Shown: piece by piece, positions 33,751 to 40,572 of the stretch
Layout of the letters: every line of letters starts with the position of its first letter
Numbering within the stretch: position 1 is the first letter of the stretch
Assembly: GCA_944362695.1 (NCBI GenBank)
Contig: CALVTQ010000163.1
Span: 1 to 41,793 of the forward strand
Length of the DNA stretch: 41,793 nt
Direction: 5' to 3'
DNA from: an uncultured Clostridia bacterium
Lineage (GTDB): Bacteria > Bacillota > Clostridia > Christensenellales > Aristaeellaceae
Notes under the pieces: generated by a model
Database searches by the model: none
What the model saw: the letters and a program-made list of their open reading frames with translations, nothing else
What the model was told of the DNA's origin: nothing
Made by a program: the position numbers and the translations under genes

Positions 33751-33789
33751 GGGACCGCAGCGCGAAACGCCTGCGGTTCCTGTCTTTTT
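33751..33789 (+). terminator. Intrinsic terminator downstream of the kinase gene
   Basis: GGGACCGCAG pairs with CTGCGGTTCC (10 bp, one wobble), the inner GCG/CGC closes an AAA loop, and TGTCTTTTT follows. Confidence 0.8.
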
Positions 33790-33821
33790 GGCGCAGGCGC
33801 GCGGCATGATTCGCGCAGAGC

Positions 33822-33850
33822 TTGCCAAATTCTTCCGTATCCGATATAAT
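33822..33850 (+). promoter_or_regulatory. Promoter of the MoxR-DUF58-transglutaminase operon
   Basis: TTGCCA (33822-33827) and a perfect TATAAT (33845-33850) with a 17-bp spacer. The expected start near 33857 gives a leader of about 160 nt. Confidence 0.85.
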
Positions 33851-33890
33851 GTTTACGGAAACACTGTTCATGCGGCGGCGATTATGCGCC

Positions 33891-33982
33891 CCGCTCTGCC
33901 AATGACGATGATGGGCCGCTCTGCCGGGCCGGGAATTTCGCAATGTCTCTCGCGAAAGGCGCGGCGGCAGCGGCCCGTTTTC
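33891..33982 (+). promoter_or_regulatory. Structured 5' leader, possible attenuator, of the MoxR operon
   Basis: GGGCCGC (33913-33919) pairs with GCGGCCC (33970-33976) and, after a 2-nt bulge, TGCCG (33922-33926) with CGGCA (33965-33969). An inner TTTCGC/GCGAAA hairpin is at 33936-33957. GTTTTC follows the stem. A second copy of the 5' arm core, CCGCTCTGCC, lies upstream at 33891-33900 (the first is at 33916-33925) and could compete for the same 3' arm. This resembles an attenuator or switch. It matches no riboswitch class that I recognise. Confidence 0.5.
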
Positions 33983-34016
33983 ATGCCGAATCAACCTTCT
34001 GTCAAAGGAGTTTCAC

Positions 34017-34961
34017 ATGCTCAATTCCAATCAGATCGTCAACGCGCTCAAAAAGAACATCGCGCAGGCCGTCGTCGGCAAGGACGACGTCGTCGAGCTG
34101 CTGCTCACGGCGCTGCTTTGCGAGGGCCACGTGCTCATCGAGGACGTCCCCGGCGTGGGCAAGACGACGCTGTGCTCGGCGCTCGCCCGCTCGCTGTCCT
34201 GCTCCTTTAAGCGCATCCAGTTCACGCCCGACATCACCCCGTCGGACATCACCGGCTACACCGCGCCCAACCTCTCCGGCGAGATGACCTACCGCCCCGG
34301 CGCGATCATGAGCCAGATCGTCCTCGCCGACGAGATCAACCGCACATCGCCCAAGACGCAGAGCGCGCTGCTGGAGGTCATGGAGGAGCGGCAGGTCACC
34401 GTCGACGGCACGACCTACGCCCTCTCGCGCCCGTTCATGGTGCTCGCCACGCAGAACCCGGTCGATTTCGTGGGCACCTATCCGCTGCCGGAGGCGCAGA
34501 TGGACCGCTTCTTCATGCGCATTTCGCTCGGCTATCCCAGCGTGCAGGACGAGATGGAGATCCTTGGCCGCTACTGCGGCGAGGTCTCGCCCATGCAGAA
34601 TCTGCACGCCGTGTGTACCGCCGAGGACGTGCTCGCCATGCAGCAGCAGGTCAAGACCATCTACGTCTCGCCCGAGGTGCGCGCCTATGTCGCCTACATC
34701 TGCGCCGCCACGCGCAATTCGCCGTATCTGACGCTGGGCGCCTCCACGCGCGCGGCCATCGCCCTCGTGCATGCCGCGCAGGGCAGCGCGCTTCTGTGCG
34801 GCCGCGATTACGTCATCCCCGAGGACGTGCAGCACGTCGCGCCGAGCGTCCTGTGCCATCGCTTCGTGCTCGCCGCCGACGCCCGCATGCGCGGCTACAC
34901 GGCCGGTCAGGTGCTCACGGAGCTTCTGGCGGGCGTGCGCGTTCCGGTGAAGCTCAAATGA
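34017..34961 (+). CDS. MoxR-family AAA+ ATPase
   Basis: A cytoplasmic AAA+ ATPase of 314 residues, thought to act as a chaperone or activator for its DUF58/VWA-type partner. Motifs are the Walker A GVGKTTL (about 43-49), the GAIMSQIVLADEINRTSPKT Walker B region (about 98-117), the sensor LATQNPVDFVGTYPLPEAQMD (in parts, about 143-163) and the lid domain GASTRAAIALVHAAQ. AAAGGAG precedes the ATG. Its stop overlaps the DUF58 start by 4 bp. The MoxR-DUF58-transglutaminase trio is conserved in many bacteria; its cellular function is not established. Confidence 0.95.
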   Translation: MLNSNQIVNALKKNIAQAVVGKDDVVELLLTALLCEGHVLIEDVPGVGKTTLCSALARSLSCSFKRIQFTPDITPSDITGYTAPNLSGEMTYRPGAIMSQIVLADEINRTSPKTQSALLEVMEERQVTVDGTTYALSRPFMVLATQNPVDFVGTYPLPEAQMDRFFMRISLGYPSVQDEMEILGRYCGEVSPMQNLHAVCTAEDVLAMQQQVKTIYVSPEVRAYVAYICAATRNSPYLTLGASTRAAIALVHAAQGSALLCGRDYVIPEDVQHVAPSVLCHRFVLAADARMRGYTAGQVLTELLAGVRVPVKLK

Positions 34962-36097
34962 CGGCGCGCGGGTTTTACACGCTGCTGCTGGGCCTGATGC
35001 TGATGGTCACGGCGCTGTCGGTGTCAAGCGAGGGCGCGTTCCTGCTCGGCGCGGCGGCGCTCATCGCGATCGCAGTGTCGCTTGTCTGCGTGCTGTGCGC
35101 GCTGCTCACATGCCGCATCACGCAGGACATCCCCGGCGGGCAGGCCGACCGCGGCAGCGCCTGCGTCTATGCGCTGCTCATCCGCATGTTCAGCCCCCTG
35201 CCCCTCGGCCCGCTGACGCTCACCGTCGCCCTGCCCAGCGGCAGACAGAGCGATTTCACGCTCGCGCCCGGCTATCTTTCCACGCGCAGCGAAAACACGT
35301 TCACCTGTCCGCACGTCGGCGTGTTCGGCGTGGGCCTGATCTCCATCGCGTTCACGGACTGCTTCGGCCTGTTTATCCTGCGCCATCGCGTGCGCCAGCC
35401 GCTCTCCAAGCTCACCGTTCTGCCCGTCCCCGCGAAGACCGCGCCGCTTCAGTACAGCCCCGGCGAGGGCGAATCGACCGTGACCCAGCGCGCCAACGCC
35501 GACCTGACCACGCCCGCCGACACGCGCGCCTGGCAGGAGGGCGACGAGCTCAAGCGCGTGCATTGGAAGCTCTCCATGCGCCGCCAGACGCTCATGGTGC
35601 ATACATACGAGACGCCGCAGCGCCCCGACGCGCTGGTCATTCTCGACTGCGGCGCGGTCAGCGCACCGGAAAACCGCCGCGCAGCCGTCGCCGACGCGAT
35701 GCTCGAGACATGCGCGGGTGTGCTCAAGGGCCTGCTGGAAGCCAAGCGCCTCACGCGCCTGCCGCTCACCGGCGACGCCCCACGCGAGCTGAGCGGACAG
35801 GGGCCGGAGCACCTCCCCGCGATGCTCACCGCACTCGCGCAGGAGCCGCTCGGCGCCGCGTCCGATTTCTCGCGCGTTTTGCTGATGGCCTCCCGCCGCA
35901 TGCAGCGCACCGGCTCCACCGCGATCATCACCAGCACGCTCACGCCCGCCGTCGCCGACGCCGCGATCATGCTCGGGCGCATGGGGCCGCATATCCGCTT
36001 CGTGCTGGTCTGCGCGGGCGAGCCGGATGCCACGCAGACGAAGCTGCTCGGCCTGCTCTGGGCCTCCGGCATCGAGGCCGCGCACGTCGCCTGCTGA
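34958..36097 (+). CDS. DUF58 membrane-anchored protein
   Basis: A 379-residue protein with two N-terminal transmembrane helices (about 5-45), a beta-rich middle and the DUF58 signature DTRAWQEGDELKRVHWKLSM (about 188-207) followed by a VWA-like fold with LVILDCGAVS (in parts). The ATG is within the moxR stop (ATGA). DUF58 proteins are taken to be substrates or partners of MoxR ATPases. The gene is 27 bp upstream of the transglutaminase gene. Confidence 0.92.
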   Translation: MTARGFYTLLLGLMLMVTALSVSSEGAFLLGAAALIAIAVSLVCVLCALLTCRITQDIPGGQADRGSACVYALLIRMFSPLPLGPLTLTVALPSGRQSDFTLAPGYLSTRSENTFTCPHVGVFGVGLISIAFTDCFGLFILRHRVRQPLSKLTVLPVPAKTAPLQYSPGEGESTVTQRANADLTTPADTRAWQEGDELKRVHWKLSMRRQTLMVHTYETPQRPDALVILDCGAVSAPENRRAAVADAMLETCAGVLKGLLEAKRLTRLPLTGDAPRELSGQGPEHLPAMLTALAQEPLGAASDFSRVLLMASRRMQRTGSTAIITSTLTPAVADAAIMLGRMGPHIRFVLVCAGEPDATQTKLLGLLWASGIEAAHVAC

Positions 36098-36124
36098 TTC
36101 ACGAACATCAACGGAGGCTTTCCC

Positions 36125-38446
36125 TTGAAAAAACCGTTTTTTGCTTTGCCGCGCCATCTGCTCGTGCATACGATCATGACGGTGTGCATCGGCTTGGGCT
36201 GCGCTTTCCCGCTCGCGCAGGCGATGGGGCTGACGGTGTCCCTGCCGGTCATGGCGCTCTATGTGGGCGCCACGGCGCTCTTTTTCGCCGTTATGGACTG
36301 CCTGCCCCGCATCCGCGCGCTCGCGTGGCCGCTGCTGCTGGGGCTGCTTGCGCTGCTGTGCGTGCGCTGTGCCTCGCACGGGCCTGCGCTCGCGGCGGGC
36401 TTCACGCTCTTTGTGCACGGATACCCGCTGGCCCTCGCCGCGTACAGCCGCCTGATCTGCCTCGTCCTGGCCGTGCTGCTGACGGCTGCCGGCGCGTCGC
36501 TCGCCCGCAGTGAAGGCGCGTTCTTCCCGCTCGCGCTGCTGACGATGGCGATGCTCTTCGTCGTCTCGCCCGCCGGCACGAGCGATTCGCCCGCCGCGAT
36601 GCTCTTGCTGATTCTCGCACTTCTGCTCGCCGCGCGCACACATGGCGTCGGTTCCGCGCGCATCATCCCCTGCGCCGCCGTCGTGCTCGCGCTGTGCGTG
36701 CTGCTCATGCCGCTGGCCTCGACGACGCTGCCCCGCCTTGAGCGCATCGCCGGCGAAGTGCGCCAGATGATCGACGATTATTTCTTCTTCACGGAGCCGC
36801 GCACGCCGTTTTCGCTCGCCTCCACGGGCTGGCAGCCGCTGGGCACGCAGCACCTCGGCGGCCCCGTCAATCCCGAGAATACGCCCGTTATGCAGGTTCG
36901 CGCAAGCGGCCCGGTGCTCCTTCGCGGCGTCATCAAAAACGATTACAACGGCCAGTGCTGGTCGGATGCGATCTCCGGCAGGCGTTATCTCTACGTCAGC
37001 CCGCGCTTCATCTTTCTGCGCCGCAATCTCTTTGACGCGAACAGGCCCTCGCGCACCATCGCCGCGACGCTCCCCCAGCCGCAGACGATCACCGTGCTCA
37101 TGAACAGCGACGCAACGAGCACCATGTATCTTACGCAGCGCTTCTCCGCGCCCAAGGGCGAGGGCATCGTGCCGTATTTCTCGCCCTCCAGCGAGGTCTT
37201 CGCCACACACGATCTTTCCCTCGGCGAGGTCTATTCCTTCTCCGGCACGATCATGACCGGCGACACCCCCGGCGTGCGCGAGGCCGTGCTCGAGGCGGCC
37301 GATCCCGACGACGCGAATTACGAAACCGTCCGCGAGAATTACCTCGCCCTGCCCGACACCCTCGACCCCCAGGTCACCCAGCTCGCCCAGCAGCTCGCCG
37401 CGCAGGGCACGACCGCGTTTGACAGCGCATCGGCCATCTGCGAATATCTGCGCACGAGCTTCCCCTACACGCTCAACCAGAGCATCCCGCCCACGGACCG
37501 CGATTTCGTCTCGTGGTTCCTCTTTGAGGAGCAGCGGGGCTACTGCACGTCCTTCGCCAGCGCGATGGCCGTCATGGCGCGCGCCGTGGGCATCCCCTCG
37601 CGCTACATCGAAGGTTACAGCGCCGTGCCGGAGAGCAACGGCATCGCCCGCGTCACGCAGAAGAACGCGCACGCGTGGGTTGAGCTCTATTTCCCCGGCT
37701 TCGGCTGGCTGCCGTTTGATCCTACGCCGGGCGCTGCGGGCGCGCGCGACAGAGACGGCGGCGACGGCGACGATGACGATGACGAGAACACGCCCGACCC
37801 GAGCACGCCGCCGGACAGCTCGCCCTCGCCCGATCCCGACGAGCCGACGCCCAGCCCCACGCCGACCGCGACGCCCTCTCCGACGCCCTCGCCCACGCCT
37901 TCGCCGTCGCCCAGCCCCACGCCGGAGCACGACGATCCCGACGTGACGCCGACGCCGGAGATCACGCCGCAGCCGACGCCCACGCCCTCGCCCAGCCCCA
38001 CGCCGACGCCCGATTCACCGGATGACGGAGACACGCCGCCCATTCTGCGCTGGCTGCTCCTGCTGCTGATCCTCGCGCTGATCGTCCTGCGCTATCTGCT
38101 GACGCGGCCCGAGCACATCGCCGCGAAGCAAAAGCGCACCGGCGACGCGCTGCTCGTGTGGTATCGCGCGATCGAAGCCGCGCTCGCGCTTCTGAGCATC
38201 GCGCCCCAGCCCGCCGAGCCGCCCGCATCGTTCCTTCTGCGCGCACAGGAGGCGTTAAGCGACCGCGTGAAGCTCGCCAAACTCGGCGCCGTGCTCTGCG
38301 AATCGCAGTATTCCGCGCGCAATGCAAAGGCATCGCACTGCACCGGCGCGCGCAAACAGTACGATGCCCTGCTCGCCATGATGAAGCCCGGCCAGCGCAT
38401 CCGCCTCGCCGTGCGCTTCATGCTCCATCCCGTCAAGCCCGAATGA
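36125..38446 (+). CDS. Membrane transglutaminase-like protein with proline-rich linker (TgpA-like)
   Basis: A 773-residue membrane protein starting at TTG with GGAGG 7 nt upstream. About six transmembrane helices fill residues 10-200, then an extracytoplasmic region carries the transglutaminase/protease core with C474 in [13 protein letters not shown]516 in NAHAWVE and D532 in FDPTPG, a complete catalytic triad. A linker of about 90 residues is almost only Pro, Ser, Thr and Asp (repeats such as [12 protein letters not shown]). One more transmembrane helix (about 640-658) leads to a DUF4129-like cytoplasmic tail. The substrate is unknown; cross-linking or peptide hydrolysis at the cell surface is likely from the fold. 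Confidence 0.93.
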   Translation: MKKPFFALPRHLLVHTIMTVCIGLGCAFPLAQAMGLTVSLPVMALYVGATALFFAVMDCLPRIRALAWPLLLGLLALLCVRCASHGPALAAGFTLFVHGYPLALAAYSRLICLVLAVLLTAAGASLARSEGAFFPLALLTMAMLFVVSPAGTSDSPAAMLLLILALLLAARTHGVGSARIIPCAAVVLALCVLLMPLASTTLPRLERIAGEVRQMIDDYFFFTEPRTPFSLASTGWQPLGTQHLGGPVNPENTPVMQVRASGPVLLRGVIKNDYNGQCWSDAISGRRYLYVSPRFIFLRRNLFDANRPSRTIAATLPQPQTITVLMNSDATSTMYLTQRFSAPKGEGIVPYFSPSSEVFATHDLSLGEVYSFSGTIMTGDTPGVREAVLEAADPDDANYETVRENYLALPDTLDPQVTQLAQQLAAQGTTAFDSASAICEYLRTSFPYTLNQSIPPTDRDFVSWFLFEEQRGYCTSFASAMAVMARAVGIPSRYIEGYSAVPESNGIARVTQKNAHAWVELYFPGFGWLPFDPTPGAAGARDRDGGDGDDDDDENTPDPSTPPDSSPSPDPDEPTPSPTPTATPSPTPSPTPSPSPSPTPEHDDPDVTPTPEITPQPTPTPSPSPTPTPDSPDDGDTPPILRWLLLLLILALIVLRYLLTRPEHIAAKQKRTGDALLVWYRAIEAALALLSIAPQPAEPPASFLLRAQEALSDRVKLAKLGAVLCESQYSARNAKASHCTGARKQYDALLAMMKPGQRIRLAVRFMLHPVKPE

Positions 38447-38454
38447 CCCACGGG

Positions 38455-38484
38455 GCGAACCGATTTCCGGTTCGCTCTTTTTTT
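38455..38484 (+). terminator. Intrinsic terminator of the MoxR-DUF58-transglutaminase operon
   Basis: GCGAACCG pairs with CGGTTCGC around ATTTC, followed by TCTTTTTTT, 9 bp after the stop codon. Confidence 0.9.
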
Positions 38485-38582
38485 GCGCGCATTTATCCGC
38501 TTACCGATCTCGGTCTGTTCTCCGTTTTTTCTTTGTACAGCGCATTTTCACGCCCATCGCGCCGTTCATTTTCCGTATATGC

Positions 38583-38610
38583 AAAAGGACAGACCACGGT
38601 CGGTCTGCCC
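38583..38610 (-). terminator. Intrinsic terminator of the NlpC/P60 gene
   Basis: On the minus strand GGGCAGACC pairs with GGTCTGTCC (9 bp, one wobble) and TTTT follows, 7 bp after the stop codon. It faces the plus-strand terminator at 38455-38484. Confidence 0.8.
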
Positions 38611-38616
38611 CATATC

Positions 38617-39540
38617 TTACTCGATCTCGCGCGCCGTCTCGTCCTTCACGGCTTTTGCCAGCGCATCGAACTCGAATTTCTCCAGCAGCATGCTCACCCG
38701 CGAGCCATCCATCCGCGCGCCCGCGACGGCCTTCTCGAGCACACGCAGCGCATCGCCTGTCAGGATCAGCCGCTCGGCCTGCGGCGGCTCCTCCTCGTCG
38801 CCCGGCTCCAGCTCGTCGAGCTTCGCCCACGTCGCGCGGCCCACGATGCCGTCCACGGCGAGACCGTTATCCCTCTGGAATTTGCGCACAGCCTCCTGTG
38901 TCTTCGCGCCGAATATGCCGTCCGCGCCGTAGCTGCCCACGTCATAGCCCAATGCGATGAGCTTGCGCTGCAAATCGGCGACGTCCTCGCCGCTCATGCC
39001 GCGCCGCAGCGTCCTGCGCGTGTCGGGCTTCGGCTCGGGGTTGGGTGCATCGGCGGGCGCGTTGTAGTCAATCGCCAGACGCGCCCAATGCGTGAACGTC
39101 GTCTTGTCGATGTCGCGCTCGACGACGCCGTATCGCGTGCCGCGCGCGTCAACCTCCTTCCTGCCGCCGACGCTCACGCCGGTGTGGACCATCCGCCCGT
39201 CGCGCATGGTGAACAGGAACAGCCCCGCCTCGTCGGGCAGCGTGTCGATCACGTCCTTTTCGCTCCAAAGCCGCTCGTCGCGCCATTGGCTGGTCGCGCC
39301 GCTGGGCATGCTCACGCCCACACGCCGCGCGACCGTGCGCGTCAGCTGCGCGCAGTCAAAGCATCGCTTGCCGAGCCACTTCGGGCCGTATTTCTCGATC
39401 GTCTCGGCGTATTGCGGGTATTGCTTGGCCTGCTGCTCGATGCGTTTGGGCGTGCAGACCCACCCCGTCGCGCCGTAAATATATCCACAGCCCACGAGTG
39501 CGAGGGCTTCCTCTTTCATCGCTTCGCGTTTTGAAGGCAT
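38617..39540 (-). CDS. NlpC/P60-type cysteine peptidase with a peptidoglycan-binding domain
   Basis: A 307-residue protein starting at the ATG at 39540, which has GGGAGG 8 nt upstream. The N-terminal domain has the NlpC/P60-like pattern FDCAQLTRTVARRVGVSMPS (Cys63) and a downstream His in MVHTGVSVGG (His119). A PG_binding_1 domain covers about 178-240 (RRGMSGEDVADLQRKLIALG and DGIFGAKTQEAVRKFQ). The last 60 residues are charged and helical. There is no signal peptide, so it may act on imported fragments, at lysis, or in the mother cell; similar sequences occur in phages. Its binding site is in the 39549-39583 hairpin. Confidence 0.85.
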   Translation of the reverse strand: MPSKREAMKEEALALVGCGYIYGATGWVCTPKRIEQQAKQYPQYAETIEKYGPKWLGKRCFDCAQLTRTVARRVGVSMPSGATSQWRDERLWSEKDVIDTLPDEAGLFLFTMRDGRMVHTGVSVGGRKEVDARGTRYGVVERDIDKTTFTHWARLAIDYNAPADAPNPEPKPDTRRTLRRGMSGEDVADLQRKLIALGYDVGSYGADGIFGAKTQEAVRKFQRDNGLAVDGIVGRATWAKLDELEPGDEEEPPQAERLILTGDALRVLEKAVAGARMDGSRVSMLLEKFEFDALAKAVKDETAREIE

Positions 39541-39548
39541 GGAAAAGA

Positions 39549-39583
39549 CCTCCCTTCGCTCCATCCTATGAAGCAAAGGGAGG
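39549..39583 (-). other. Hairpin enclosing the ribosome binding site of the NlpC/P60 gene
   Basis: CCTCCCTTCGCT (39549-39560) pairs with AGCAAAGGGAGG (39572-39583) with one mismatch and an 11-nt loop. In the minus-strand RNA the 3' arm contains the GGGAGG binding site and is followed by TCTTTT, so the element can be both a weak terminator after miaA and a block to translation of the next gene. Confidence 0.65.
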
Positions 39584-39594
39584 CCGTGTTCGCG

Positions 39595-40491
39595 TTATTT
39601 AGCCAGGAATTGTTCGATTTCGCGCGTCGCCTGCGCGATCGGGTCGCCCGCCATATCGAGCCACACGATATCGGGATTCCGCCTGAACCACGTCATCTGC
39701 CGCTTGGCGAATTTGCGGATGGCCTGCGCCAGCTTGGCGAGCATCTCGTCCCTGTCCGGCAATTCACCCGTCAGGTACTGCGTGATGAACCTGTATTCAA
39801 GCCCCAGCCCGAGCAGAAACTCCGTGCTCACGCCGCTGTCAAGCAGCCCCTGCACCTCCTCGATCATGCCCTGCTCAAGGCGCATGGTGATGCGCTCGTC
39901 GATGCGCTTTGCCAGCACGTCGCGCGGCCAGCTCACGCCAAGGCGCAGGCTGTCATAGCGCGCCTGCTTGCCGGGCGTCGCGTCGTCGCCGTCGTGAATC
40001 CGCTCGAGCATGCGCATCACGCGGTTTCGGTTGTTTTTTTCGACCTGCACGTCCGGCACGAGCTTTACCAGCATCTCATACAGCTCAGGCGTCGTCAGCT
40101 TTTCCAGCTCCGCGCGGTACGCAAGGTCCGGCTCCGTATCCGAGAGCAGATACCCGTCGAGCACAGAGTCGACGTACAGCCCCGTGCCGCCAACGATCAT
40201 CGGCAGATGCCCGCGCGCGATGATCTCACCGATCAGTTCGTAGCTCATCCGCTGAAAATCGGCCATCGAGAAGAACTCGCCCGGCTCGCGCACGTCGATC
40301 ATGTGGTGCGGCACGCCCTGCATCTCCTCGCGCGTCACCTTGCCGCTGCCAAGATCCAGCCCGCGGAAGACCTGCCGCGAGTCCGCGGAGATGATCTCCC
40401 CGCCGAAGTGCTTGGCCAGCTCGATGCCCAGCGCGCTCTTGCCCGATGCGTTCGTGCCGACGACGGCCACAACCTTAGGTAAATTCTGCAT
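39595..40491 (-). CDS. miaA: tRNA dimethylallyltransferase MiaA
   Basis: It transfers a dimethylallyl group to A37 of tRNAs reading UNN codons. It has 298 residues from the ATG at 40491 with GGGGAG 8 nt upstream; longer readings run into the promoter. The P-loop GTNASGKS is at 12-19, followed by ISADSRQVFRGLDLGSGKVT, VGGTGLYVDSVLDGY, the insertion domain with RNRVMRMLERIHDG, and KFAKRQMTWFRRNPDIVWLD near the C-terminus. It has its own promoter and no obvious operon partner except the NlpC/P60 gene behind the hairpin. Confidence 0.97.
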   Translation of the reverse strand: MQNLPKVVAVVGTNASGKSALGIELAKHFGGEIISADSRQVFRGLDLGSGKVTREEMQGVPHHMIDVREPGEFFSMADFQRMSYELIGEIIARGHLPMIVGGTGLYVDSVLDGYLLSDTEPDLAYRAELEKLTTPELYEMLVKLVPDVQVEKNNRNRVMRMLERIHDGDDATPGKQARYDSLRLGVSWPRDVLAKRIDERITMRLEQGMIEEVQGLLDSGVSTEFLLGLGLEYRFITQYLTGELPDRDEMLAKLAQAIRKFAKRQMTWFRRNPDIVWLDMAGDPIAQATREIEQFLAK

Positions 40492-40540
40492 ACTGCTGTC
40501 TCCCCGCGCGCCGCCCGGCACGCCGTTTTTCTTTCGCATC

Positions 40541-40569
40541 ATTATATCATAATCTGCGCCGATCATCAA
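40541..40569 (-). promoter_or_regulatory. Promoter of miaA
   Basis: TTGATG (40569-40564) and a perfect TATAAT (40546-40541) with a 17-bp spacer on the minus strand, about 45 nt before the start codon. Confidence 0.75.
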
Positions 40570-40572
40570 GTT

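Noticed and set aside
33857-34016. T-box, TPP, c-di-GMP, fluoride or ZTP riboswitch in the MoxR leader
   Set aside because: I looked for their conserved core motifs and found none; only a generic switch-like structure can be supported.
35024-37930. A 968-residue minus-strand frame opposite DUF58 and the transglutaminase gene
   Set aside because: It is Arg/Gly/Ala-rich antisense composition without domains; the plus-strand operon has promoter, binding sites and terminator.
37780-38040. DNA repeat or CRISPR-like array in the transglutaminase gene
   Set aside because: The periodicity comes from Pro/Ser/Thr codons of a protein linker that stays in frame; units are not separated by unique spacers.
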